Made by a program: the position numbers and the translations under genes. From Lutraria lutraria (taxonomy: Eukaryota; Mollusca; Bivalvia; Venerida; Mactridae), in NCBI GenBank assembly GCA_964023205.1, contig OZ026837.1, positions 15,229,479 to 15,293,478 on the forward strand: a stretch of DNA of 64,000 nt. Reading direction: 5' to 3'. The notes under the pieces were generated by a model. That model was not told where the DNA came from and searched no databases. It was given only the letters and a program-made list of their open reading frames with translations. Shown here one piece after another: positions 45,111-59,049 of this stretch; position 1 is the first letter of the stretch; every line of letters begins with the position of its first letter.

Positions 45111-45463
45111 TTAAAGGGGCATACCCTACAACTTGGTGCATTTAGAATTAAGGCAAAATGATGATAAATTAAAAGCTTGTAAAGAAAATAACCGACGAAG
45201 AAAGTTTCAGCCAAAAATTCATCCGATTAAAAATAAAATCATAAAAAATATGTATTTGAAACACATACATTTAGTCATGGAAATTTTTGGGTGGAAGTGA
45301 TTTATTATTCATAGCTATGTTTTTTGCGGCTAGTACCTAAACTAGTCATTTTATGACCCATGTTCTTCCTGCAATTATCCATAATATATTGTTTAACATA
45401 TACATCTAGCACATTTTTACACTTTCACAGAATGTTTGTCAGTTGTAGGGTATGCCCCTTTAA
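45111..45463. mobile_element. TTAA-flanked MITE with perfect 23-bp inverted repeats (353 bp)
   Basis: Left end TTAAAGGGGCATACCCTACA (+ACT); the right end is its exact reverse complement. TTAA at both borders. Just outside the left border is a small hairpin, 'aatcagtctt gacc aaagactgatt'. The interior has no transposase. Terminus shared with 30611-31126. Confidence 0.92.
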
Positions 45464-46464
45464 GCTGCTCATCGCTGCTCTCTCTACTCTCATAACTATT
45501 GTGCGACTGCCTCTGCTTGCCGACAAGTAGTAATTGATGATGCTTGGAATGTATTTCTGTTCATTTGAGCTAATCTGTGATATACAGAACTCATCTATGT
45601 TTTTAACGTAAAGAATAAAAGCTCGGGAGTATATTGTATCAATACATTGTTTCCACGACATATTAATTAAATGCTGTTTTTAACAATGGTTTGTCTCATA
45701 GGATGTCTACATTAACTTCACTTTGAGAGATACCTTTTGGGAATACCATCCAATTAAAACTCAACTAACAGTTTTTGTAGTTATTGTTTCTTAGATAAAC
45801 AAATACCTTAGGGATTGCCTCTGTCACGCATATATTGTCATGGACTACTCAAAATGCTTTCATGACGTAAAGCAAATAAAATGTTCTTGTTTTCAGAAAC
45901 TGACAAAATGCTCATGCCAACTTTAGAACAATTCACGTTTTTGTCAATATTCATGGTACGTAGGTACTGTCTTCTGTCTTTCAATGTTGTTCATTTTTGT
46001 GCGATAACAAAGCAAGCAAGCATTTAATATTAGTTTTAAAACCTGTCCTGAACTGAATTGAATTTGCGCATGCGCTGAAACAGACACAATTGTTTTTATT
46101 TGACCTCTGCAAGCAAAGTTTTCAAAGAACACGTCCCTTGTCTGTGAATTTTTCTCTAATTCAAACATCATTCATCAAAAACCTTCAAGTAACACATCTA
46201 AAACTTCAAAAGTGCAGTCCTGAAGACTTTATTTAATTCTAACTTAATTTTAAATTTAATTTCTTTTAAGAATCAATCAATATAAATTGATCTATGGCTT
46301 AAATTTATACGTACTCATTATTACTCATTATTACTAGCATCATTATTTAAAAAGAAAACCGATTGAACATCTTGGCAAACAAAGTAGTCCATGTCCATCG
46401 CGAACCACGAATCTTAGTAATGACGATTATTCATACTCGATTTTTCAATTTTTTTTGCGATTTT

Positions 46465-46760
46465 ACGACAGTGTGTCGTTTTGTAAAATTTGACTATTTT
46501 TCGAGTGAAAAATCTTCAATAGCGAGTTTAGAATAACTTAAAAGGTAGTAAAAGTATACATTTTCTGTTAGCGTGTTGAGTTGCCCATACGTTGCACTAT
46601 ATATGAGTTAAATAGTTTGTACTGCATTGCAATAACATGGAAGTTTATAACACGCGTTGGAAAATTCGAATTGTCGAAGTTCTTTCCCTTCTATATATAT
46701 ATATGGGTTACATGGAAAAAATCTTTTTTTTATATTTTTTTTTCGTGACAAACCCCTTTG
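46465..46760. mobile_element. hAT-type MITE, second copy, left terminus lost
   Basis: Nearly identical to 34870-35145 from 'gtgtgtcgttttgtaaaatt' to 'cgtgacaaacccctttg', but the left CAAAGGGG terminus is missing and replaced by unrelated T-rich sequence. A 77-codon frame inside is shared with the other copy only because of this homology. Confidence 0.9.
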
Positions 46761-47504
46761 CTCGCCAGAGCCCTAGGCGTCAGATTATTTATATACAAGT
46801 TCATGCCGAAAGCATTTTATGCCTAGTTAAGCACTATGGTAATGCTTTATACTTGTTTGTAAATGAATAACACAAATTTCAAATTCATGTCTGATTGAAA
46901 TTACCTGCAGATTTTAATCAACAAAACTTTAAAAAAAACGTTAACATTTTACGAAGTGAACTTTCGAAACTGCGTAGCGGTACAATTCGTGCGGATTAGA
47001 AAATAACTTAGTCTAGTATGTGAATTACTGATGACATATTACTTAATCATAGATAGCCAATAACTCAAAGTTGACTGTAAAACATATTGTGGAAAATTGC
47101 TTACTTAGGGATCTTTACTTTGATAAATGTTGGCTGGATTGTGGATGTGGCTGTTTGTAGTGAACATCGAATCGTTAGCAAGTTGTAGTTTCTAAGAATG
47201 TAGTTATACTTCCTATCCAAAATCGAAACAGACAACTTAACTGTAAGCATGTATGAATACTAAATGCGAGATAAAACTATATTAACACTGAAGTAAGTTG
47301 TCCCCCAGAGACTTGTCTGCGAGACGAGCAGCGTCTTCCTGCGCAGTTTTATGTCGATTTATGCCATCATCGAAGGGGAAATCGTCAAAAGAACGCAATA
47401 CTTTGAACTTATAAACATTATTCTCTTTTTCAAACCGTCTTATCATGATATGCCCACACTTTTAAGTCCTGAATTGTTACTCAAGTTCTTTCAGATACAG
47501 AATG

Positions 47505-47748
47505 GGCGCCTCATTGACCAAGTGGTGTTTCCCTCTGACTAGTAATCTCTTGCTCGTTACCGTTGTGAGTTACGATTCCAATCTGGACCAGGAACATTTC
47601 ATATGTTAGAAAGCTGCCCAGCTTGGATAAGAAAGGCCGTTGGTTCTACCCAAGTAAACGCTTAAGAGTATTTCACAACAATTGAAGCTGGAAAAGTCGC
47701 CATGTGTCCCTTGCTGGCACAACCATAAACCCCAGTGAAAAGAAGATA
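47505..47748 (+). mobile_element. tRNA-derived SINE, family C
   Basis: Head with 'ttgaccaagtggtg' (A-box-like) and 'tgagttacgattccaatc' (B-box-like), then 'gttagaaagctgcccagct', 'ggttctacccaagtaa', 'aagctggaaaagtcgccatg' and 'gcacaaccataaacccca'. The body matches a SINE layout I know from molluscs ('gtggttctacccagg... aagtcgccatatg'). Confidence 0.72.
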
Positions 47749-48469
47749 TATGTACAAATGTATTAGAATCGTTTAATTATATTTTCTAGACTCTTTGTCT
47801 CTTAATCAGAGCTCACAATATTGCAATTAAGTTTCATTTTCATAAGGAAATAGTTATATGAGTTCCTTTGTCTTAGGTACCCAACATTTAATTTTTCTCG
47901 TGGCAAATCTGTTTTATAATCCAAGATGCAGTTTCTCTCTCGAGTCTTCTTATTTTTAGTTATAAGTTTCTGGAATTCAGCCAATTCTACATATGTCAGA
48001 TTTCGATTTGTATACCAATATAAAATATAGGTCATCTCCACTGGGTGATATAATTCTGAATTTGAACGATTCGCAGATCATCAAGCTTCACTTATAATTA
48101 GCACAGACACGTGAAAAACTTGTTTCATGGTATGTAAGTCTCATGGTATATGTAACAGAGACTATTAATATACAAAAGGTCCGGTATTTGTCTTCCATGC
48201 TGTGCTATTCTAGCTGGTCGCTGGTGGCAAGCCAGAATCTCTACTTTCGACATTGGTAATCAAAACTTGATCATAGCTGCCAAAAAATCTGATTTGAAGT
48301 TCTGGCATACTGGTTACTTACAGCGGGAATTTATTGTATGCTCGTACATAAACATAGTTAAACACGAGAAATATAGAACACCGATACGGATTTCTTAAAG
48401 ATTTAATTATCATTTACGAAGATTGACAAATTGTCGTATGTTCACGAATAGGAGACTGTTGCCTTGTAA

Positions 48470-48575
48470 AATTTAAGGTGGTCTATATTTGGAGGTATTT
48501 TTGTTCTGAATAACTAATGGAAGTTTTAAAAGAATGATCTTTATTCGCAGGTGGCCGCTTACACAGGTTAGACAA
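48470..48575 (-). repeat. 'agcggccacc' family fragment, reverse orientation
   Basis: 'aaggtggtctatatttggag', 'aaaagaatgatctttattcg' and 'caggtggccgcttacacagg' are the reverse of the 42380 copy's left half. Confidence 0.65.
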
Positions 48576-50585
48576 TAAATCTAAGGCACTTTATTTGTTT
48601 GAACTTACTGCAATGAAAATAAAACGTGGTTGGCTCTCTTTCGTCATGCTCCTTTTTGCTGTGCTGCAATTAGCAAATAATATCCTTTTACGTTTAACGT
48701 TATTGAAGCATGGTCTGAATTAATGGCTCTGTTCACTGTTCTAATGCGAGGTTAATCAAGCTCGGGAGTTCTATAAATGTAATGTCGAGTTTACATGTCT
48801 CATCGTGCTAGCGTTTTCTTTATGCTGTTTTATTTATTTTGTTGAAATCTGCACTTTCTCTAAATTAGGGAGTGGATAATAAAAAAAACACACGATGATA
48901 TTCAACCTGACATACCTCCCTTTGCACTCTTGTGTTCATTTCTGACACAACTATTTTATGAAATATCAATGTTTTTACACATTTCTGAAATGCGCCTTCT
49001 CCATTGGGAAGGTTGTGTACATTATCATCAGCGAATATTGAATTATGCGTTTGGAATATTAGTTTAAAAGTGAATGTTATATCTAAACGGACTTTTGATG
49101 AAGATTTTCAAAGTTATAAAATGATTATCAAACCCACACAGAAATAAAGTTTTTGACTTTTGACAAAGTACTACGATTGATGAACAGTAATGTGAAAAGG
49201 TTTATATCCGAAGAGATTAACGATGAAATGACGTTTCCCCAACATTTATAAAATCTAGAAAATTTCGGCTTATCGAGTAAAACATCACATAAAATAGTTC
49301 TCAGTTGTATATACATACATGAAGATAAATTTGGTGCAATGAGATCGTTTTCTCTAATACCTACTGAAGAATAGGGCTGAGTGGGCATTGTCACAGGCAT
49401 CCCGAGTTGCCAGCCAGTGAAGTTGTTCTGTGGACCCAAAACTCATGGGAAGCGTAATCGAGGTCACCCTGGTTTAAAACTGGTCTATATTCTGATGTGG
49501 AAAATCTTGAGGAATTAGGGAAACAGATGAATGAATGGGCCGATTGGAAGTGCCGAAAGCATGTCCATCTGTGGACGACCTTAGAGAGATATAACCACAA
49601 AGCAAGTTTGCCTTTCGAAAACCAGGCTCTGAAGCAAAAACAAAAACATAAAAGACACTTTTCTCTGTCACAACGACATAACTTAGTCATAACACTATTT
49701 TTATAATCGCATTGACAGTGACGAAATGGTATGCATTATAATTATTAAATTCAACATTTGCAGACTCATTGAAACAGAACTGCTTAAATGAGTAGCTACT
49801 ACAAAAAGGCATCATTCCGCAAACTGAAAAAATAATTTATAAATTAATTTAATGAAATAGCAGACAGTGCCTGAGAGAAAACATTCATTCACGCCTTTTC
49901 ACATATTGTATTTGAAGTTTGCCGATACCTCCTTTGATATTGTGATTTAATTCAATCATAAAAAACATTTACCATACACTATCACTTGGAATTAACTTAT
50001 GGTATTATATGCATTATGCTCAAAATCTTATCTCAAAATGACGCGTACAGATTTTGAAAACATTTATGATTTTTATAGGTTCCATGATAGAAAATGATTT
50101 ACCATGCGTTTTTAAAAAGACAATGACATTATTTTGACTTATTTTCCCTTTATGTTTGCACTGCAGTCTATGGGAGCAGCCCATTTTTTTAAAGCAAAAA
50201 AAGAACACCTATTTCAATGATTAAAACGATGCAATATCAAAATATCAATCCAATTTGATAAAGAAATATTTACTCATGTATGTAGGTCACTATGTAATAT
50301 CCAAAGATTTTTTTCCTACGAGGGCAACAGTTCGTTTACAAAAATTCTAAAAAATGTGTCGTAAATTGATTGAAGTACCTAATGTACATATTTTTGTAAA
50401 ATTAGCATTTATGTGTAGCGCTGAGCAGATATGTCAGGAAAGTACATACTATTAGTATTAGTATTATGGATGTCCTGCCTTAATATGTAACTTGACTTAT
50501 AGCTTAGTCTTACACACATCTATTAGTACGAGATCACTAGCTACTATGTACTAGACTTACTTTTCGTGGTTTAAAGCATTCAAAG
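48576..50585. other. Intergenic, no confident gene
   Basis: AT-rich. One stretch (about 49443-49703) has an uninterrupted plus-strand frame of about 85 codons with fairly balanced composition (VENLEELGKQMNEWADWKCR and so on) that I do not recognise. A decayed exon or chance frame are both possible. Confidence 0.4.
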
Positions 50586-50950
50586 TTAAAGTTCCATAAT
50601 CATATAAATTTATCGGTCGTAATAGTTTCTGTTTGTTCTATAACAGAGGAATCCGGTGTGTTTTCCTCACGTGCGTACTTTATAGCAAGAAAACATGTTT
50701 CCAAAACCACTATCGTATTTATTTAAATATCATTGAAAAAAAAGACTATTTATAGAACAGCTGTGAAGTGAACGTGAAGTGACGTCACGCGCTCTATATA
50801 TTTCAAGTTTTCAAAAGCAAATTCACAGCGAAATGAGTGTTTTTAAAAGAAAAAGGGCTTGTTTCGTCGGTAATATGCATCTTGGGATAATAACAGCAAT
50901 TGCTTGTTTTTGCATATATTTTTTACAGCAAAAAGCTGATGGGACTTTAA
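50586..50950. mobile_element. TTAA-flanked MITE, copy 2 (365 bp)
   Basis: Same element as 21855-22216: starts TTAAAGTTCCATAATCATAT, ends GCTGATGGGACTTTAA. It keeps the CRE octamer TGACGTCA (50780-50787) followed by 'cgcgctctatata'. Confidence 0.88.
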
Positions 50951-53780
50951 GATCAACGAAGGTCAATGAGTTAATGCATTCTCTTTTTTGTTATTAACAA
51001 TTTCGCATGAAAGTGGTTGTATTTAATAAACCAACTGTAACTGCATTTATACTCCATTCATATGGGAATATATTCAACTTTAAAGTGTCTCTATCCATTG
51101 CTGGGTGGAATGCTTCAAGGACTATATTTTTTGCCATCACATTATTTTGTCATAAAAGGTTACATTTTCTCTCATTCTTTTATCTTAGTCGTGAAGCTTT
51201 TTTTAATACAAATGTACTTAGTAAGTAATTCCAATAGTAAATAAAAGCACAGCAGGCAAGATTAAAAGAGTTCGGTCGTACTAAAAAGATATTTGAAGGT
51301 TCTCAGTTTAATGAAATAAATTGATATCCCAGATGCATTATCATGCATGGGTATATTGTTTATCTTAATCTGAACAACCGTTTTATCTACATGTATACTC
51401 GATACAGCTACTTTCACAAACCCTGTTCATTGGAACAGAACTCTTGCATGGTATGATTGCGATATGCTTAAAGCAGATTAGACTAGACATTTAATGTGTA
51501 ATATTCATTTATGTGCCAGGCAAATTTCGGAAATCGTGTGAAAATGCCTTTGGTTATTCAATTTTTATGTTTTCATTTCTCAGCGTATATCTTTTATCTG
51601 AGCATATAAATAATGGAAAAATAACAGATATCAATGCATATATGTTAGATAGTACATTGTAGGGGTCTGCAAATAATTTTTGAATTTCTGTTTTGGCAAT
51701 CACTGGTAATAATAGTAAAAGAGGCATACTGTAATACTAGTATGAGTATGAGCGCATTGCAATTAGCGATTGTCAATAGGGAATTAGCAGGAGGGAAATG
51801 CATTAACACAACGCATGCTTAAGTATTTTCATTCGGACTTTTATTAACGAATGTTGACATTTTGCCATGGTTTTGAGTACTTTTCTCTTATAAATCACAA
51901 AAGTATTCTCTTTGGCAGAAGTTTTAGTGGAAAAGAAACTAATTTTAAAGTCACCAAATGTTCTCCCCACTAACTCAATATGAAGAATTTTTAAGATCAG
52001 AAAATGTGTCGTTTTTAATCAGTTACTTTAGTGGTCTGAGATAGCTTTGCCCGAAGTCTTTTAGTTAATTTTAAAAAAGCACAGAAAAATGTCAGCCTGT
52101 CTTAAAGCAGTAATGCGTCGATATATCGCGTGGTGCTTTAGCTTCACCGTGTTAATGCATTACAAGATGGTTTATCTCACCATTAGACTCGTACTGTGTG
52201 AACTTCCAGGAAAATTCTCCCTAGTTTTATGAAATTTCTAGAAGCTTTTTAGTTCAATTCTTTTGTAATATGCTTAGGTAGTAATTACAACAATATATCA
52301 TTACGGGTGAATTATCTCGAGGTATGTATAAAATAAAATGAGACGACGCTGAAACATAACTATGTAACATTTACGGTGCAGAAATTGCGTAACTGTTGAC
52401 AATTGAGCATTTCACTATCAAAATTAGAATAAATTATAAAATGATAATTTAATAAGTTATATAGATATTATAACACCTGTCTGTATTTTAAATAAAACTA
52501 GTAATTGTTATTGACCTACTATGTGATATACGATTTATATACGACAATATGATAAGTACAAATATATATTGGTTCACCAAATTGATAAATGATGTCACAA
52601 CACGATCGATCATACATGATCAATACTCGTACCTTATTTTAGGAAATATTTGACATTTGACAGACGCCTGATGTATTGTAAAAAAGAGCGCATAATGGAA
52701 ATTCAATTTAACTAAGTGAGAAACTATGTCAGAATGTGTTGTAAAACAATGCAGATATAAAACACACTCTAGACATGTCAACAGTCAAATATAGGTGATA
52801 GAGATATATTTAGGTTACTAAATGACAATTGTAACTTTTTTTGACAGTTTTTTCAGGCACCCATATCGAAACATTACCCTTTTTGTTTTGTAAGCGAATT
52901 ATTCCAAAAGAGTTAAACCAGTAACTCCAAATGCCGGAGGTGATTAAAATAAGTTCGCCACGTCAAGGCTTAAAGACATTGACAGCGTGTTTGCCCGAAT
53001 TCGTGCTTTCATTATATGTAGTGATAACAACAGGCATGGGTGTGTAAATAAAGCTACCTCTACGTCATAGTCTAGACTTTCTTAATTATTATATCAGTAA
53101 TATATTCGAATATATTGACAGAAATGTAAGAATGGTGTGCACCTTTAATGCCAAGCATTTTGTTAACCAATGGAAATTGAGAAATAACCAATAATAGGAG
53201 GTACTTCCGTGGATAGACCAAATAAACTTCCTGAAGCGGGATAAGAAGAAAACAGGCAATAAGTCGATACATGCATCTATAAACCTTTCAGTTGGGTAAT
53301 TAAGTCACGCTTGACAACTGATTGAAAACAGACTAACAGGTGTTTTAAATATAAATATAAAATAATTCAGTAATTGTAATCAGTAATGCCAGATACATCA
53401 CTTGCATACACAAAGACCATACGGATCAGAATAAGGTTCTCTGAGAATCAAACAAGCAAAATATGTAAAATTATGATAAATTAGTGTTCCTTTTTTAGTT
53501 ATAGAATAAACAGTGTATTGAAACACTAAGTATTATTGATACTTGTTAATAAAACATCAACTTAGGTTTGCCATTTGGGTTTTGCAACAATAAGATAACG
53601 ACTATAAAGTTATATTTATATAAGCATGGAAAACATCAACAAATTCATTTCTTTCTCCGTGGCAAATAATTGTTTATTGTAGCTATTTTTTTAAAAGCTT
53701 GGTTCAATTTTCAATCATGTTTTTTACATACCATATTGTACATTGTTTTCATGTATTTACCTTGTTCTTTTTATGTATCA
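50951..53780. other. Intergenic, no gene recognised
   Basis: AT-rich unique-looking DNA; only short chance frames, no recognised repeat. Confidence 0.5.
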
Positions 53781-53782
53781 TA

Positions 53783-53840
53783 AATAAATAAATAAATAAA
53801 TAAAGGGATAAATAAATAAAGAAATGGATGGATGGATAAA
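53783..53840. repeat. (AAAT)n and (ATGG)n microsatellite
   Basis: 'aaataaataaataaataaat' then 'aagggataaataaataaaga' and 'atggatggatggat'. Confidence 0.95.
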
Positions 53841-56800
53841 TCCTTCATACCGTTGGATATGCCCCAGTTTCTAGTTACATATTTGTTTCATTCCGAACTC
53901 CACTACAAGAAGTCTAACATGTTTATGACTATGTGTTCGATTTGTCCAGGCAGTCCACAAAATGATTTTGGTGGCATAATTCGTCTGCTTCCATTTTCAA
54001 TAAAAATGAACATCCCGTGATATGGAAACAAAATAAGATATAAATGAAACATGGGATTATTTCAAAATTCCTGCCTCCATACATACAGACAAACATTAAA
54101 TAAGTGCTTTGAATACGCAGGAAGTAAAACTCCTTAGGTAAAATTATTATTTCTTACTACACCTCTGCTGCGAAAATTTTCAGACGATATTATAATAAAG
54201 TTTCTATGGAGTGTTATTATAATACCATATTTGTCATCGGAACTGAGAACTGTATGCCTTTATTCGGTGCATTGCAACAATGTGGTGTAATTACTATGGA
54301 TACATTTGAAAGTGTTCATCATACATTGTCGATGCCCGAAAATAACACACTGAGAATTAGTTTCAATGTGTATGCATGCAATACTCTAACGTATAGCAAT
54401 ACTACTAGATAATGTATAGCTTAATACAGAATATAATTTGCCAAAGACAAACGTCATCGCCTAACAAAAAGAGTGAGTTATCGACCATTTTCATGTTTTG
54501 GAGAAAAACGACTTCAAACATTTTTAGTCTTTTCACAGACGAACATTAATCTTTTTATAATTTTGAGTGATTATAAATTTCAACCCAAAGCCAAATATTT
54601 ATAATACAAAATGTATGACCAAACACGGCAACTGCAAAGGCCGTTCATTTTTAGCAGCACGAATCGTGTGGTTCGTGTCCTTCTTAGTGATATACGCCCC
54701 CACCATGGCATAGTATGCCCTGTAGCATTACTTTCCTTTACTTAAAACATTATGCATGTCTATGTGTACTCGTTACTACAATAGTGTATCATGCTAAGTC
54801 GAAATTGACTATACTGAATACGATCTGAGATGGTTCAATAATGGCAAAACATTTTTCAGAATACAAAATTTGTTACACAAACCCTTACTTATATTATTCT
54901 TACCTAGCAAGGGGCCTAGTGGGTGTTTGACACAATATTGTAATAAATCAACCAGGCAATGCATTTGAAGCATCATCGGTGGAATTACGTTTGATAAAAT
55001 GCAAATATATTCTCAATGTGGCACTAGGTCACTTTTATTTTATTTATATAAACGATCAGCGGTTTAATTGTCCAAACATTCCAATATTCTTACAAAGAAA
55101 TTCCCTAGTCCCTAGTACCATTGTACATGCACTATTATTTGTAAACCTTCTGTGATTAGTTGGTTCCAACTATCTGATATTCTTAAGCAAAAACTATTTC
55201 CTATTGCAGGAATACCAATGTACATGCACTAACTAAACAAAATGCATGTATACCGAGCATGTACGGAGCATACATAAGACATTGTAATTTCTCCCCAAAA
55301 TGATGCTGCCACGTGAACTAAAATGCACACAAAATGCAAATTCTTGTCCCATGGGGACCCACTTGGTTGTAGTCCAAGATTATGTTTATTTTAACTGGAA
55401 GAGAACCATTTGTTCATGCTAGGCATCCTGCTGTCTAATCATGTAATGATACAGGCCATCTCCGTTGGGTGACATAATGCTGTTGCAGATAGGTTCGGAT
55501 AGCTAGGACAAATATAAAACACTTCCGTACCGTTCCAAGGCGGGAGACTTTGTGTCATCATCCACTTGTTTGTTTGGCATATGTGTTGGGTGTTTTATGT
55601 TTTTTTCTTGCCTACATGTATCGTTTTGAGAAAGAAATCGAGACAACCTTTGCTAGGAATTTCTAAGTTCTTTAGTTATTGACAGATATACAAGTATATC
55701 CATTTATTATAATTATAATGCCAACAAACTAATTCATGCAGACCAGTTGAGAGAAAACAATATGACAGTGTTATCAGTTGTGTAAGCATTTTTTTAAAAA
55801 ATTGCTCAGAACGGGCAACCGTTACGGGACACTAAATAAAAAAATGTCGAAGAAAAACATTTACTTTTAGTCAGCAGTTGATTTCAATGAAATCATATTT
55901 CGGGTTTTACATCTAGTTGAAGCAGTATTTCATAGATGCGCTGTCAGACAGTGAACTATTTTTCCTGGGTTATGTTCTTAGTACTTATCGTGTTCCGCAT
56001 GTAACGGCTCTATGTATATAGAATCTTTATAAAGAATGCTTACGTCAAAATTAAACTAATACTCATCTATTTTTTGTCTCTTGGCGTCTTGGCGTCCAAG
56101 ATATACTATGAATTGTGAAAGAAATCGGGGGAAAGTTATACCAAGCGAGTATATTGTATCAATAGAAAAATATTCCCTGTATGATGTATTGGGGGAACCG
56201 TAGAATTTTGAAATAAGGTATATACTAGATATTTGTTGAAATATAATCTACATGGATGGATATTTTTATCCAAGAAAAAATCGTAGTAGTCTTTTCCTGA
56301 GAAGCTATGTTTAGAACTCCAAAGAAAAAAATGTCTCAAAATATATTACTATAGTAAACTTGTATGTATTGCACCAGAAGATAATATAGTAATGATCATA
56401 TCAATTAAATTGAAGATTATTTAGTACACCTTTCTTTATAAATAAGAACATGTTTCTCGGAAAACAGAACATTTCGTTTTCCTAATTATACCATCTTCCT
56501 CCCATTCCAAAAACTTCCAACAAAATGGTAAACAAAGAACTGAAATTACTCATGGAAACTAAACTTTCATAGACTTGAAATTCAACATGGAACGGGAACC
56601 AGTTCAACAATTGCATGGCGGATGTAGAAAAATATAGAGCTTTGGTCCGTATCAAAATTCATGTGCTTCGAGCGAGTGATGGCTATGGAAAACTGAACTA
56701 TTGTCCTGTTTAAAAAAAATGGAAGACAAAACACAAACTCTCGGAGGTTGAGTTATGTAATCATGAAACTATCCAGACCTTACTGAAGTAGCATTGGTAC

Positions 56801-58150
56801 TACATTTGTATATTGTAAAAAAATCACTATCTTGTTTAAGAACAACCCCACACTCTTAGTACCATACCATTGTTCGACTCATACGCTAATCTGCCTGTTG
56901 AAATCAATATTTTATGTCAGTATTTACCTGATGGATAATTGACAGCCTTCTCATTTCAATTGACTTAGAGATCAACAAACGTTTATATATTGAGTATTCA
57001 AGTTTCATTGGATGATCGGTAACTTCAGATTTGGGAAATTCAATTTGGAAAGCACTCCGGTCTTTTATGCACTATAATCTCCATCAATAAATCTATATTT
57101 AGATACGTTTCTGGGACGATACTAACCACGTGGGAATTCTCCCAGTACGATATATTTGCCAAAATGTATCTTGAGGAAAAGTATAATGAAAACATGTTTT
57201 CTTGTTTGTATCTATGCTAAGGTTAAATCAATGATCCTCCTATGCCACTTTTCAACAATAATTATTCTTTAGTTCGCATTATACGCCCCGTTGCAACAAT
57301 GGTATTATGTTCGCATAATTGTTTCTATTTTTTTGTCTCATCTTTCTGTCTAAGTTTTTTTTTATTTTGGTTCGTAGATACATTATTCGTTAAACACATA
57401 GGCTAAGTTTTAGCCTAATGTGTTGCTTGGTATGCCCATATGTATATACATTTCACTGACCTACTTTTCATCAACGTTGATTACGAGGTAACCAAGTACG
57501 TCAAAACGTCTATGAACAAATGTTTCGTTAGACTTGTCAAAACAGTGTTCCTTCGATACCGGGGCCATCATAATGTGACACTTATAGGCGTCAGACTGAC
57601 ACAAGTTGGTTTTCGTATGTATGTATCGCAGTCTTGTTACTTATATATCAATGTATAAAAAAATATTGGATTAAATTCCATTTATCAAGAATGCGATCGT
57701 ATAAATAAAGTACAGACATATCTGTTCCTGGTTAGTGGTATTAGGCATTCCCATTACATCGATCCGCAAAGGAAACCGTTGGGAACACGATTTAATTAAA
57801 ACCTAACTTATGTTTTCGAAGTTAAGAGTTCTCAGATAAACAAACGCCCGTGGGACTGTGACTGTCACGCATGTGTTGTCAACGCATTCAGAAGTTTCGT
57901 TTTCATGTTAGAAACAGTTACTGTTTTCTTTGACACTGACAGTCGTTCCATTTATCCATTTCCTGGTTATGACACGTATGCATACTTTGAAAGTACACGA
58001 GTCTACATCCCTGACTTCTGCACTCTAGAACATCAGTCTAACCGGATATGGCAGCATATTGTATGAACCTTTTTTCATATTCATCAAAGTTATGCTCGCT
58101 CTTTCATGCGATGCAATGAGCTCCGAATGATTTTGCGTTTTACACAATTA
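53841..58150. other. Intergenic, diverged duplicated blocks, no gene
   Basis: Blocks at 55445-55485, 56440-56700 and 57740-57910 align by eye with 48015-48060, 42960-43190 and 45700-45870 in the same orientation. The 19-mer 'catggaacgggaaccagtt' at about 56587 matches the hairpin arm near 18792. No coding series. Confidence 0.5.
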
Positions 58151-58159
58151 GGCCAAGGG

Positions 58160-58250
58160 CCTATAATCGAAACCCTCCCCCCTAACGGGATTTTAGTACA
58201 CCTATATTTTCTTGAAGCTTAGGGTATATGTTAACAAATTCCGGTTGTTG
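58160..58250 (+). repeat. Interspersed repeat pair with 62105-62240 (opposite strand)
   Basis: 'ccctcccccctaacgggatt' + 'ttagtacacc' matches the reverse complement of 'gtcataaaatcccgctaggg' + 'ggggacc' at about 62190-62223, with neighbouring 'acctatatttt' similarity. Confidence 0.55.
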
Positions 58251-58816
58251 GAAGATTAAGGGATGCTGGATAAGCAAACGGCCGGGTTGTTTCCATGGCA
58301 ACCACCAATTTTTCTAAGATTTAGCTATATTGTAATAAAAGACGCAAAAATGTCGTTTATTTCGGTTATAAAACATACAAAATAGTTTTAAAATATGATC
58401 AATATAATTATTATATGCCGGGCATATTTTGTTATTGATTTGTTCATTTGCATATTCATGAATTTTAATGAGAATCTAAAAAAATGGGCTTAAATTGTCG
58501 AAATATGACCTTATATAGCAAATGAGTTTCATGTGTTTTTTCATTTTTATTCGAAAAGGTTTCAAATGACTAATAAATGTTTGGAGATTGTTTATCTATA
58601 CATTTACTGTTCAATAGATACATGGCATTGCTTTAGTATAACTAGAAAGTGGGTGGGGTAAATTGACCCCCAAAATATAAAAACACCATTATTTGATAAA
58701 TAAATGGTTTTATGACAAATGACAAAGTAAATTCACATATATGCTTATTACAGTAACGTACTCTATGCACAAAATTGTTTGTTTGAAAGCAAAATACCAT
58801 TGTGTCTGCTTTATAC

Positions 58817-58834
58817 CCCCCCCCCCCCCCCCCT
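58817..58834. repeat. C-homopolymer
   Basis: Uninterrupted run of C, about 16-18 bases, followed by 'tccgccg'. Length is likely unstable. Confidence 0.9.
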
Positions 58835-59049
58835 CCGCCGAAAAAGTGACATTATATATATCATCAAGAGACAGCGTAAATATCAAAAGGATCATGATAA
58901 ACTGAACAGTATTACTACATTTGTCACAATGTTACAAGTTATTTATCAATAGTCTTATATTACATTTGTTTGGAATTAAGACTTATAATCAACAACATAG
59001 ATATGCCCAGAAGCAAACAATAGCACGTTATTGTCTCATTTTGAATAGC

